The notes below the pieces were generated by a model. It searched no databases. It was not told the DNA's origin and saw nothing but the letters and a program-made list of their open reading frames with translations. The position numbers were made by a program, and so were the translations under genes. Shown here one piece after another: positions 9,490 through 18,051 of a DNA stretch of 64,000 nucleotides. Origin of the DNA: Acidobacteriota bacterium (lineage in GTDB: Bacteria > Acidobacteriota > Blastocatellia > Pyrinomonadales > Pyrinomonadaceae); contig JAOAPY010000013.1 of assembly GCA_025463135.1 (NCBI GenBank), positions 1 to 64,000 on the forward strand, in the 5' to 3' direction. The first letter of the stretch is position 1. The number at the start of each line of letters is the position of its first letter.

Positions 9490-11037
9490 ATGAGTTCACC
9501 CAACATCACAAAAGTTACATCGCATATTAGCCACAATGAGTCCCTCATCTTCGAGCGCTCGCAGCCGGGCCGGATCGGTTACCGCCTGCCGCCCCTTGAT
9601 GTGGAAGCACAGCCGCTCGCAGAGATCATCCCGCCTGAATTTCAACGGGACGATGATTTGGAAGGCGTGCCGGAAGTAAGCGAAGTGGATGTCATTCGCC
9701 ACTTCACACGCATGTCCACCTGGAACTATTCAATCGATCTGGGGATGTATCCGCTCGGCTCATGCACGATGAAGTACAACTCGCGCTTGAATGAAAAGGT
9801 GGCGCGCATTGCCGGCTTCGCGAACCTTCATCCACTGGCGAACGAGGAAGATGCTCAGGGCGCGTTGCAGGTCATTTACGAACTACAGCAACATCTGGCC
9901 GAGATTACGGGGTTGCCCGGTGTCTCGTTACAGCCCGCCGCGGGTGCTCATGGCGAAATGACCGGTGTCATGATCATTCGCGCTTTCATCGATGCGCGTG
10001 ATGGCGAGGGCGCCTCGGCTAATCGCCGCACCATGCTGATTCCGGATTCGGCGCACGGAACCAACCCGGCTTCGGCTCACTTGTCAGGGTTTTCCGTAAA
10101 GACCATTCGCTCAACTGCCGAAGGATTTACGGATCTCGATCACCTGCGTGAACTCTGCGGCAAAGGCAACGTGGCGGGATTGATGTTGACGAATCCCAAC
10201 ACGCTCGGCTTGTTCGAAAAGAACATTAAAGAAATTTGCCGGATTGTTCACGATGCGGGCGGCCTCGTGTACATGGATGGCGCCAACATGAACGCGCTGG
10301 TCGGAGTAGCGCGACCGGGCGATATGGGCGTCGACGTAATTCATCTCAATCTGCACAAGACGTTTTCCACGCCGCACGGCGGCGGCGGGCCTGGTTGCGG
10401 ACCATGCTGTTGCACGAAAGAGCTTGAGCCGTTCCTGCCGGTTCCCCGAGTAGTGAAAGTTGAAAGTGGCACGGGTGACGGCTCTCTCTTCAAACTCGAT
10501 TCCAATCACCCGCAATCCATCGGCCGCGTCAAAGCGTTCTATGGAAACTACGGAATGATGTTGCGAGCGCTCGCCTACATTCAGACGCACGGCCACGACG
10601 GGTTGCGAGAAGCGACGGAAGCGGCCGTGCTCAATGCGCGCTACATCGCCCATGCTCTGGTGAGCGATTACGACAAGCCATTCGCCGCGCCGCCCATGCA
10701 TGAAGTCGTTTTCACCGACAAGCGGCAATCGCGCAAGGGCGCGCACACTCTCGACATCGCCAAACGCCTGATCGACTATGGCTTTCATCCCATGACGATT
10801 TATTTCCCGCTCATCGTTTCCGGAGCGATGTTGATTGAGCCGACTGAGTCAGTGGGCCATCAGGAATTGGACCAGTTCATCGAAGCAATGAGATCGATTG
10901 CGCGTGAGGCGATAGAAAATCCGGAACTGGTTCTGAATGCCCCGCACTCGACCCGCATCGGTCGTCTGGATGAAGCTGCCGCTGCCCGCAAGCCCGTCCT
11001 GCGCTGGAAACCAAAGGCCAAAGCCGACGCCGCCTAA
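9490..11037 (+). CDS. gcvPB: Glycine dehydrogenase (decarboxylating) subunit 2
   Basis: This is the C-terminal, PLP-binding half of the split P-protein, 515 residues long. The PLP lysine is in the HLNLHKTFSTPHGGGGPG block. Other family motifs are GSCTMKYN, EDAQGALQVIYEL, PAAGAHGEMTG, DSAHGTNPASA and the C-terminal LIEPTES. I use the ATG at 9490 (MSSPNITK). The frame opens 75 bases earlier at a TTG, but that part reads through intergenic sequence. The gap of about 277 bases after gcvPA holds no gene and no clear terminator, so it may still be one operon. GcvL is not in the window. Confidence 0.95.
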   Translation: MSSPNITKVTSHISHNESLIFERSQPGRIGYRLPPLDVEAQPLAEIIPPEFQRDDDLEGVPEVSEVDVIRHFTRMSTWNYSIDLGMYPLGSCTMKYNSRLNEKVARIAGFANLHPLANEEDAQGALQVIYELQQHLAEITGLPGVSLQPAAGAHGEMTGVMIIRAFIDARDGEGASANRRTMLIPDSAHGTNPASAHLSGFSVKTIRSTAEGFTDLDHLRELCGKGNVAGLMLTNPNTLGLFEKNIKEICRIVHDAGGLVYMDGANMNALVGVARPGDMGVDVIHLNLHKTFSTPHGGGGPGCGPCCCTKELEPFLPVPRVVKVESGTGDGSLFKLDSNHPQSIGRVKAFYGNYGMMLRALAYIQTHGHDGLREATEAAVLNARYIAHALVSDYDKPFAAPPMHEVVFTDKRQSRKGAHTLDIAKRLIDYGFHPMTIYFPLIVSGAMLIEPTESVGHQELDQFIEAMRSIAREAIENPELVLNAPHSTRIGRLDEAAAARKPVLRWKPKAKADAA

Positions 11038-11041
11038 GCAG

Positions 11042-11122
11042 GTCCGACGAGCTTCAGCTTGTCGTCAAGTTTCCCTAAAATATTTTCTGGTGAGGACAAC
11101 GACAAACTGAAGTTTGTCGGAC
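11042..11122. repeat. REPIN-like doublet of GACAAACTTCAGTTTGTC hairpins
   Basis: A near-palindrome (GTCCGACGAGCTTCAGC...) at 11042-11064 and its reverse-oriented partner (GACAAACTGAAGTTTGTC plus GGAC) at 11100-11122 face each other across 35 bases. The same arrangement recurs at 19126-19332 and 31617-31702. It lies between gcvPB and the convergent ferredoxin gene. Confidence 0.75.
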
Positions 11123-11184
11123 CTTCGAGCGAACTGCGTAGTCGGTACGCAATTCGTTTGGGCGTGACGATAATCCTGGGCGAG

Positions 11185-11610
11185 TCAGGCAGGCAGGATG
11201 CCTGCGGTCCCAGGGTCGGCCCCGGAAACAGTCATCAGGGCCAGACGCTCGACTACGCGCCCGTTGATGATGTGTTCGGCGACGATTTCCGCAACGTCTG
11301 AGGCGCGTACCTGCGCGTACCAAATTCCATCCGGATAGATCAGCACAGCAGCGCCAATGGCGCAGAACCCGACCGAAGCGCATTCGGTCAATATCACGCT
11401 TCCCTGTGGATTCTTACCTTTCTTTTCTTTGCCGAAGAGTATTCCGCGGGCTTTCAACTCACTTTCGAAGGCTTCTTTGACCGCCGCGCTGCCAACAGCC
11501 GAACACGACTTGCCAGTGCACACGAAAACATGGCAGCGAATGGGTGCTGCCGCGACTGGCGCTAATTCGCAAAGCTCTTCGCGATCCTCGATAAAAGAAT
11601 CTTCTGCCAT
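11185..11610 (-). CDS. Thioredoxin-like [2Fe-2S] ferredoxin domain protein
   Basis: This encodes 141 residues from the ATG at 11610. The core FVCTGKSCSAVGS ... ILTECASVGFCAIGAAVLIYPDGIWYAQV matches the thioredoxin-fold [2Fe-2S] ferredoxin family (NuoE-C-terminal-like). The four cluster cysteines are visible as CTGKSC and C...C, and an electron-transfer role is likely. A longer frame (to 11724) exists, but it would begin inside a repeat. The last dozen residues (GADPGTAGILPA) and the stop are encoded by a copy of the GCAGGATGCCTGC hairpin at 11187-11215, so the repeat has supplied the C-terminus. Partner unknown. Confidence 0.8.
   Translation of the reverse strand: MAEDSFIEDREELCELAPVAAAPIRCHVFVCTGKSCSAVGSAAVKEAFESELKARGILFGKEKKGKNPQGSVILTECASVGFCAIGAAVLIYPDGIWYAQVRASDVAEIVAEHIINGRVVERLALMTVSGADPGTAGILPA
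11187..11215. repeat. GGCAGGATGCCTGCGGTCCC hairpin repeat overlapping a gene end
   Basis: GCAGGCAGGATGCCTGC followed by GGTCCCAGGG. Related copies are at 6041-6068, 17932-17954 and 45999-46023. Confidence 0.75.
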
Positions 11611-11664
11611 CGTAATAACCAACCACAAACATCCTAGCACGAATAGCACAGTGGATTGACAGGC

Positions 11665-11738
11665 TGTAGGAACGGACCTTGTGTGTCCGCCCAGTGACCG
11701 TCTTTGACACGGGGGTGGACACATAGTCCGCTCCTTCA
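11665..11738. repeat. Inverted repeat of the TGTAGGGGCGGACC family (degenerate)
   Basis: The left arm begins TGTAGGAACGGACC and the right arm (11711-11738) is its diverged complement. A better preserved copy is at 55171-55245. It lies upstream of the ferredoxin gene, in a 294-base spacer. Confidence 0.6.
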
Positions 11739-11904
11739 GGTCGCAAATGAAAGCAACCTGTTGTACTCGCGTTCTTTTGCTAGCCTCGGGATTACACTGT
11801 AGAATACGAACTCGACGGGCGACTGCTCAGATGACCGCAGCTGGATTTGAGCGGTCTTAAGCGGGCGCCCAAATTGATATTCGCGTTACTTGTATTTGCA
11901 GTAT

Positions 11905-13521
11905 ATGGCAACCGGCCTCGTAATCCACATCTCCTCAGGCGAAGACAAGCACACGGAAGTGCTAACCGATGAGCGCATCCGCATCGGCAATAGCGATGAT
12001 TGCGATCTGCGCCTGCGCACTTCTGATCTACCCAAAAGATCCGACTCCAACGGCGTCGTGCTGGCTCTGGCCCGCTCCAATGGCCATTACCGCGTAGCCG
12101 ATTTCGACCAATCGCTTGAGCTGGTCCATAACGGAAGCCCCTTACTGGCGGATGCGTTGATTGCTGATGGCGATGAAGTCCGCATCCAGCCTTCGGGCCT
12201 GTCGCTGCAATTCTTTCCTATACGCTCACTGCCGGCCATCGTTCCCGCCTCGGCCCATGAAACACACGTCGCTCCATTTATTGAACAGGCCGCTATTGAA
12301 TCCGCCGCCACCGCGAGGCGCGACGATGCCAAAGTCTTTTTGCGCGAGTTCACCCGAGAGCTGGTGCGCGAAATCAAGACCACAACCAAGCTGGTCACGC
12401 TGGCCATAGCGCTGATCCTGGTGGGCGGAACGCTCTATATCGGCTTCGCACTTTTCAAAGAGATCCAAACCAACCGTCGCGTGATCGATGATCAGCGCGC
12501 GCAAATGGGTCAAATGAAGAAGGAGGTCGACAAGACCAACAAACAATTGACGGATATCGACGCCTCGAACAAGAGTATTCGCGATACTTTGTCACCGGCA
12601 GTAAAATTTTTTAGCGAGTATGGCAAGGGTGTTTGCCTGATCTCGGGTGCGTTCTATTACGTTGAAGCCGGCACCGGGCGACCGCTGCGATATCCGGAAA
12701 CTCAGCTAAATGAAAGTGGCGCCGCCGTGCCCGCAAGCGGTGAGCAGGCATCGTTAACGCCTGAAGGACGGGGTCCGGTGGCCGAGTTCGGATTTGTCGG
12801 CAGCGCTTTTTACGTCGGGAATGGTTATGTAGTGACTAATCGTCATATCGCCCAGCCATGGCTGGCCGACGATCACGCTCAGAGCTTAAGTACCGGCGTG
12901 CATGGCCAGCCCCGCCTCAAAAAGTTGAGCGCCTATTTCCCTGATCACGCACAGCCCATGCCCCTCAAAGTAAAACAGGTGGACCAGCGCGATGACCTGG
13001 CCGTTTGCACGCTCGATGTCAAAGAAATTCCCACGGATATTCCGGTGCTCCCGTTGGAAACCGATATGGAATCAGTGGCCGTCGGCAAAATTGTCGTCAT
13101 GATGGGTTATCCCAACGGACCCGATCGATTGCTCGCGCTGCTCGACGACAACGAGTCGCGTGGAATTCAACAACGCTACAGTTCCCTGGATTCACTGCTT
13201 GGTTTTCTTTCAGAGACAAAGCGCATCCGGCCGTTGACGACCCAGGGAAACATCACCGACCTCGAAGTGCGCCGTATCGCTTACGACGCGCGTACCGCCG
13301 AAGGCGGTTCAGGAGCGCCGTTGTTTGGTCCATCGGGACGCGTCATTGGCGTAAACTTCGCTGTTTTCACAGAAAACCAGGCTTCAAATTTTGCCGTGCC
13401 GATTCGCTTCGGTCTTGGTCTCCTCGAACGGGCTGGTTGGCAACCACCAGCTGAAAACGCATTGCAACCCGAGAATGCCAGTGCCGTCGTTCCTCGGCCA
13501 AATACCTCATCCGCGAAATAG
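11905..13521 (+). CDS. FHA-like / transmembrane / trypsin-like serine protease
   Basis: This encodes 538 residues from the ATG at 11905 (a TTG at 11890 is possible). Residues about 5-105 form an FHA-like sandwich (RIRIGNSDDCDLRL, VHNGSPLLADALIADGDEVRI). One membrane span lies at about 165-190 (VTLAIALILVGGTLYIGFALF), followed by a short coiled coil at about 195-240. The C-terminal half is a trypsin/HtrA-like protease: His in VVTNRHIAQ (about 311), Asp in RDDLAVCTLDV (about 363), Ser in GGSGAPLFGPSG (about 467). No PDZ domain follows. A cytoplasmic FHA-like sensor linked to an extracytoplasmic protease suggests signalling across the membrane, which is inference. Confidence 0.85.
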   Translation: MATGLVIHISSGEDKHTEVLTDERIRIGNSDDCDLRLRTSDLPKRSDSNGVVLALARSNGHYRVADFDQSLELVHNGSPLLADALIADGDEVRIQPSGLSLQFFPIRSLPAIVPASAHETHVAPFIEQAAIESAATARRDDAKVFLREFTRELVREIKTTTKLVTLAIALILVGGTLYIGFALFKEIQTNRRVIDDQRAQMGQMKKEVDKTNKQLTDIDASNKSIRDTLSPAVKFFSEYGKGVCLISGAFYYVEAGTGRPLRYPETQLNESGAAVPASGEQASLTPEGRGPVAEFGFVGSAFYVGNGYVVTNRHIAQPWLADDHAQSLSTGVHGQPRLKKLSAYFPDHAQPMPLKVKQVDQRDDLAVCTLDVKEIPTDIPVLPLETDMESVAVGKIVVMMGYPNGPDRLLALLDDNESRGIQQRYSSLDSLLGFLSETKRIRPLTTQGNITDLEVRRIAYDARTAEGGSGAPLFGPSGRVIGVNFAVFTENQASNFAVPIRFGLGLLERAGWQPPAENALQPENASAVVPRPNTSSAK

Positions 13522-13972
13522 GCCCGGCCTCTTTCCCTACCCCATCAAGACCCGCGACGTTTTTAGACAGGTAAAACATCCGAAGCTGGACACAGCTTTT
13601 TTGTGTAACGCCCTGGTCCCGCAAGGTCCGATCGTCGACGAGCCTGACGACGGCTTGAGTTTTGTACCGACCCTGTTGGCATTAACCGGAAAGTTGGGCG
13701 ATGATAGGGTGCCCGTACCCGCATTGCGAGGAAAAGGATTCAGCCGTTTCTCCGGCAGAGTGATTAAAGAACTGGTCGGTGGTTTGGTAGTTAGTTGTTA
13801 CTTACCAGCTCTTTGCTCTTTGCTCTTTGCTTCTTTGCTCTTCTCTCATTCTCGTTGCTCGCTTGAACATAGCACCGGAAAGTAAAGTAATAGAACTAAG
13901 AACAAAGTACCAAGTACCAAGAACTCAACATTACAAGGCCGCAACTGACTACTGACCACTGACTACTACATC
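13522..13972. other. Intergenic region with period-7 short tandem repeats
   Basis: The first 270 bases show nothing certain. Open frames continue through them but without a start or family. At about 13808-13843 GCTCTTT is repeated with period seven. At 13900-13926 (AAGTACC) and 13943-13968 (ACTGACT) there are two more period-7 repeats. The last of these ends directly before the permease ATG, leaving that start without a normal ribosome binding site. Confidence 0.6.
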
Positions 13973-15073
13973 ATGGACAACCTCGTTCTATCAAATCTCA
14001 CTCATCGACCGGTGCGCACCATTGTCAGCATCATGGGCACGGCGGTGGGCGTGCTTCTAATTATTTTCACCGTTGGACTGGCTCACGGCATGCTGCATGA
14101 GCACGGCAAGCGCGACGCCAATATCCAGGCGGAAATTATCGTTCGTGCTTCCGGTTCTATCGGCCTGGGCGGCTCGGATCCCTGGGTCCTTCCCGTTTCG
14201 CATGCGCGAGAGTTGGCCGCCATCGACGGCGTGCGCGGCGCGGTGGCCCTGGGCCAGGCGCTGGATAAGAGCGATGGCGCCTTTGGAAGTCGTTTCCTTG
14301 ACGGCATTTCCTATGATGAATATGCCGATCTGGTTGGAATAAAAATCCGCGAAGGATCAAAACTCACGGGCGGCCTGCAAGCGATTGTCGATCCTGTCTG
14401 GGTTAAGGAACACAAGGGAAAAGGCATCGGTTCCACGATCCAACTATTCGAACGGAACTTCACCATCGTGGGCATCTACGAACCACCAGGAGGCGCGCGG
14501 GTGAAGATCCCGCTCGCTACCATGCAGGAACAATTCGGAACTGCGAATCGCGCCACGGCGATTTTTGTCGGCTGTAAGGATCCGGCGCAGCAGGACGCGG
14601 TGGCGGCTCGCATCAAACAGCGCTTTCCCGATGAGCAGTTGATCTTCACGCGTGACTTGCCTGAGCTTTACGCATCCGGCTTACCCGCACTGAATGTATT
14701 TCTCAGAGTGGTAATAGGTGTAGCGGCTTCAATCAGCATGCTGGTGATCCTGTTGGCGATGTATACGACGGTAACTGAGCGCACTCGGCAGATTGGCGTC
14801 CTTAAGTCGCTGGGAATGTCCAAATCAAAAATTGCCTGGGTGATTGAACAAGAGGCGATCGTGGTGAGTTTGCTGGGTGTAATTACCGGCGTCCTGATCA
14901 CTTTGGGTGCGCGCTTTGTAATCATGCGGCTGACCACTCTGCGAATTGAAATCGAACCGCGTTGGATTCTCATTTCTCTTTTGGTGGGTCTCATGGGCGG
15001 AACTCTGGGGGCGCTTTATCCAGCCGTGCGCGCCGCGCGTCAGGATGCAGTGGAAGCGCTGAGTTACGAATAG
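13973..15073 (+). CDS. FtsX/MacB-type ABC transporter permease
   Basis: This encodes 366 residues in the usual layout of the family: an N-terminal membrane helix (about 15-40, VRTIVSIMGTAVGVLLIIFTVGL), a large periplasmic domain (about 45-235), then three C-terminal helices (about 245-270, 290-320, 325-350), with the conserved TERTRQIGVLKSLGMSKSKI loop and YPAVRAARQDAVEAL end. It probably acts with an ATPase in exporting lipids, lipoproteins or small molecules. No ATPase gene is adjacent, so the partner must be encoded elsewhere. The next gene encodes an exported protein. Confidence 0.85.
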   Translation: MDNLVLSNLTHRPVRTIVSIMGTAVGVLLIIFTVGLAHGMLHEHGKRDANIQAEIIVRASGSIGLGGSDPWVLPVSHARELAAIDGVRGAVALGQALDKSDGAFGSRFLDGISYDEYADLVGIKIREGSKLTGGLQAIVDPVWVKEHKGKGIGSTIQLFERNFTIVGIYEPPGGARVKIPLATMQEQFGTANRATAIFVGCKDPAQQDAVAARIKQRFPDEQLIFTRDLPELYASGLPALNVFLRVVIGVAASISMLVILLAMYTTVTERTRQIGVLKSLGMSKSKIAWVIEQEAIVVSLLGVITGVLITLGARFVIMRLTTLRIEIEPRWILISLLVGLMGGTLGALYPAVRAARQDAVEALSYE

Positions 15074-15143
15074 GCGACGGAACGACGCTGATTTCTCAGC
15101 GGTCACCAACAATCAACAAGCTCGAGAAGGAACGTTAGTTGGT

Positions 15144-15635
15144 ATGCGACTAATCAAATCAATCCTGCTCATCGTGGCCTTGTCGCTGGGCGCCAATCTT
15201 TTCGCCGCGCCGCACAATAGTCCCACTGCCGCGGCAAAACGGATCAGCCCGCGCGTCCTGGTGTTGGATCTTTACCGGCAACATGCGAAGCAGCGCGGCC
15301 CGTTTTTTCAAACTCGCAGCCGAGCGTTGTTGACCAGATATTTTACAAAAGACCTCGCCGATCTTATTTGGAAGGACCGAGTAACGGCCAAAGGCGAGGT
15401 AGGTGCGCTCGATGGTGATCCTCTGTACAACGCTCAGGACATGGAGATTAAGAATCTTAAGGTGCACGAACCCCAGCTCGCCGAGGGCGTGACCCGCGTG
15501 CTCGTCTCTTTTTCAAACTTCGGAAAGCAGCAGGAGATAAAATTTGTGGTCGTGTCCAAAGCGGCCGGATGGAAGATCGCCAACATCGAATACCAGGAGG
15601 GGACAACTCTGCTCGGTATCCTGAAGGGTAACTAA
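15144..15635 (+). CDS. Exported DUF3828-like protein
   Basis: This encodes 163 residues with a signal peptide (about 1-22, IKSILLIVALSLGANLFA). The mature domain (LVLDLYRQH, SRALLTRYFTKDLADLIWKD, DPLYNAQDMEI, GWKIANIEY) resembles DUF3828-type NTF2-like exported proteins of unknown function. The ATG follows GAAGGAA. It lies 70 bases after the permease gene and 8 bases before the acetyltransferase gene, so the three may be co-transcribed. Confidence 0.65.
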   Translation: MRLIKSILLIVALSLGANLFAAPHNSPTAAAKRISPRVLVLDLYRQHAKQRGPFFQTRSRALLTRYFTKDLADLIWKDRVTAKGEVGALDGDPLYNAQDMEIKNLKVHEPQLAEGVTRVLVSFSNFGKQQEIKFVVVSKAAGWKIANIEYQEGTTLLGILKGN

Positions 15636-15643
15636 CCTCTGGT

Positions 15644-16189
15644 ATGGCTCAACCAAAAATCAACGTTCGCGATGGTATCTATCTCAGCGGAGTATCAATG
15701 GCCGACAAGCCGGCCTTGCTCGAACACCTGAGCACGAAGGCGATTTACGACACGACGATGAATATTCCTTTCCCATATTCCGGCGCCGACGCTGATTGGT
15801 GGCTAACGAAACGAATTGAACACACCCGCCGACAGCGAAAGGAAGTTACCTTCGCCATTCGTGACGAGGGAAACCTGATTGGAGTTGTCAGCGCCGACAG
15901 TTTCGAGCCCGGAACCACGCATCGCGCGGAAATCGGTTACTGGCTGGCCCAGGGATACTGGGGTCAGGGCGTAATGACGGATGCGGTGCGGGCCTTTGTG
16001 CGCTACGCATTTGCTGAACTGGAAGTGTTGCGTCTGACTGCTCATGTCCTCGCTTCTAACGTTGCCTCGGCCCGAGTGCTGGAAAAGAACGGTTTCACTG
16101 CTGAAGGTTACTTAAGAAAACATTTCCTCAAAGACGGTCAACTAATCGATGCGCGCTACTATGGCGTGTTGAAAGATGAATTGGCCTGA
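15644..16189 (+). CDS. GNAT family N-acetyltransferase (RimJ/RimL type)
   Basis: This encodes 181 residues. The acetyl-CoA binding region is seen in AEIGYWLAQGYWGQGVMTDAVRAFVRYAF, followed by LRLTAHVLASNVASARVLEKNGFTAEGYLRKHF and YYGVLKDE, all typical of the RimJ-like subgroup that acetylates N-termini or small amines. The substrate cannot be told from sequence. The start is 8 bases after the preceding stop, with only a weak ribosome binding site, so translation may be coupled. Confidence 0.85.
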   Translation: MAQPKINVRDGIYLSGVSMADKPALLEHLSTKAIYDTTMNIPFPYSGADADWWLTKRIEHTRRQRKEVTFAIRDEGNLIGVVSADSFEPGTTHRAEIGYWLAQGYWGQGVMTDAVRAFVRYAFAELEVLRLTAHVLASNVASARVLEKNGFTAEGYLRKHFLKDGQLIDARYYGVLKDELA

Positions 16190-16199
16190 CCGCTGCGGC

Positions 16200-16280
16200 T
16201 GTACAACAGGCTGCCGGCCTGTTGCTGCTAACCAAATAGATTTGCGACGTCGAAGATGCAGGCCGGCAGCCTGCAGTACA
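16200..16280. repeat. Hairpin doublet, CAGGCTGCCGGCC family
   Basis: The left arm at 16200-16219 (TGTACAACAGGCTGCCGGCC) and the right arm at 16261-16280 are reverse complements with three mismatches, and each arm is itself palindromic. A single relative (GCAGGCTGGCAGCCTGC) is at 21201-21217, and a partial one is near 31651. Confidence 0.7.
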
Positions 16281-16304
16281 CCTGTTGAAACGGAGAATCC
16301 CCCA

Positions 16305-17840
16305 ATGCGCATTCCATCGTTCAAAAATATCTTAGGCGCCCTGGTAATTGGTTTTCTTCTGCTTCCAACGGTGCAGGCACAGGAGAGCAGTCTCGGCACT
16401 CCAGAGCAACGGACCGCGCACTATCTGGAAACGATTCGTAAATCTCCGCCCCAGCAACTCGCATTCTTTTTGCAAATGCCCAAGGGCGGCGATCTCCATA
16501 ATCATCTGTCAGGTTCGATTTACGCAGAGTCTTATATCCAATGGGCCGCCGAGAAAGGCGCATGTGTAAACATAAAGAACTTCGCCCTGGTCCAGGCGCC
16601 CTGCGACACAAAACCGGACCAGGTGCCGGTGCAAACGGCGCTGACCAATTCCCTGCTCTACCGGCAAATGATTGATGCGTGGTCCATGCGAAATTGGAAA
16701 TTCTCCGGACAGAATGGTCACGATCAGTTTTTTGACGCCTTCGGCAAATTCGGTGTCGCCACCTACGATCAGACCGGCCGCATGGTCGCCGATGCCGCAT
16801 CGCGCGCGGCGCGCGGGCGCGTGCTCTATTTGGAACTGATGTTGACGCCGGACAACGGCCTGTCCAGCCAAATTGGTCAGCAAGTAGTTTGGGATAGCGA
16901 TCTTAATAGCATGCTGGGCAAGCTGAAAGCCGCCAACATTGATAAGGCGGTTGAGGTCAGCATCTTGAACCTGCGAGACGTCGAGGCGCAAAAAGTCAAA
17001 TTGCTGCAATGCGGCACGACCCAGGCCGACCCTGGTTGCTCTGTCACCATTCGTTATATTGCGCAAGTCTCTCGAGCGGCGCCGCTGTCAACAGTCTTTG
17101 CGCAGATGATCACTGGCTTCGCTTTAGCTAACGATCCGGGATCAAAGATAGTGGCTTTGAACTTGGTGCAAGGCGAAGACAGTTTGCTTTCGATGCAGAA
17201 CTTCTCATTGCATATGCAGATGTTAAAGTTCCTGCGGCCCCAGTATCCACGCGCGCGACTAAGCCTGCACGCCGGTGAATTGTCGCTTGGTCTGGTACCA
17301 CCCGAAGGATTGTCGTTTCATATTCGCGACTCGATCCAAATCGCCGGCGCGGAGAGAATCGGCCACGGCGTCGACATAATGCACGAGACCGAACCGTACG
17401 CACTGTTGAAGGACATGGTCCGACGCAATGTACTGGTGGAAGTTTGTCTCTCCAGCAACGACCTGATATTGGGTGTCAGTGGCAGGAGCCATCCGCTGCT
17501 CACGTATCTTCAGTATGGCGTGCCGGTGGCCCTGGCTACCGATGACGAGGGTGTTTCGCGTTCAGAGATCTCGCGCGAGTTCCTGAAGGCGGCTGAGGAG
17601 CAGGGCTTGGATTATCTACAGCTGAAGACACTGGCTCGCAACAGTCTGACTTACTCATTTATCGATGGTCAAAGTTTGTGGAGCGATGGGCGGAAGTTTT
17701 CCCCCGTGCCACAGTGTGCGCGGTATGTTGACGCCAGGCAGACGGGCTCGACCTGCCGGCAATTTTTGGCCGGCAGTGAAAAGGCTCGTCTGCAGTGGCA
17801 GCTTGAAGAGCAGTTCAAAGCCTTTGAGAGTCAGTATTAG
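16305..17840 (+). CDS. Exported adenosine deaminase-like amidohydrolase
   Basis: This encodes 511 residues with a signal peptide (about 1-27, ending VQAQ). The metal and catalytic motifs of adenosine/AMP deaminases are present in order: GGDLHNHLSGS (about 61-70), LHAGE (about 321), IGHGVDIMHE (about 351-360), EVCLSSND and ATDDEGVSRSE (about 411-421). The length and export resemble the secreted adenosine deaminase (ADGF-like) group rather than the cytosolic enzyme of about 340 residues. The expected reaction is deamination of adenosine or a related purine outside the cytoplasm. The start is ATG 16305 behind CGGAGAA. The frame is open back to 16176, but that crosses the repeat doublet. Confidence 0.85.
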   Translation: MRIPSFKNILGALVIGFLLLPTVQAQESSLGTPEQRTAHYLETIRKSPPQQLAFFLQMPKGGDLHNHLSGSIYAESYIQWAAEKGACVNIKNFALVQAPCDTKPDQVPVQTALTNSLLYRQMIDAWSMRNWKFSGQNGHDQFFDAFGKFGVATYDQTGRMVADAASRAARGRVLYLELMLTPDNGLSSQIGQQVVWDSDLNSMLGKLKAANIDKAVEVSILNLRDVEAQKVKLLQCGTTQADPGCSVTIRYIAQVSRAAPLSTVFAQMITGFALANDPGSKIVALNLVQGEDSLLSMQNFSLHMQMLKFLRPQYPRARLSLHAGELSLGLVPPEGLSFHIRDSIQIAGAERIGHGVDIMHETEPYALLKDMVRRNVLVEVCLSSNDLILGVSGRSHPLLTYLQYGVPVALATDDEGVSRSEISREFLKAAEEQGLDYLQLKTLARNSLTYSFIDGQSLWSDGRKFSPVPQCARYVDARQTGSTCRQFLAGSEKARLQWQLEEQFKAFESQY

Positions 17841-17864
17841 ATTTTTCGTCAGCTGCCGGCGAAA

Positions 17865-17954
17865 CGGGCGTGCAGCCCGTGTACGTGCGTCAGTATTCGA
17901 GTGAAATAAGTATGAGTCTTCCGTAACTAGTCATGGGCAGGATGCCCATGCCAC
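17865..17954. repeat. Two short hairpins after the deaminase gene
   Basis: CGGGCGTGCAGCCCG at 17865-17879 also occurs inside a gene at 21654-21668. TGGGCAGGATGCCCA with GCCAC at 17932-17954 belongs to the GGCAGGATGCC family. Confidence 0.65.
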
Positions 17955-18051
17955 TCCTCCCTCGCGCTTCCGCATTTCGCTTCCTGCGGATTTTGTTTCT
18001 GCGCTAGAATAGACGCCCTGTTCGATACAGGAGCAGAAAGGAGGGATCATC

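Noticed and set aside
10111-10788. 225-codon frame antisense to gcvPB
   Set aside because: Shadow; composition mirrors the conserved gcvPB sequence and no domain is visible.
13391-13885. 164-codon frame after the protease gene
   Set aside because: Overlaps the protease 3' end, runs into period-7 repeats, and has no family resemblance.
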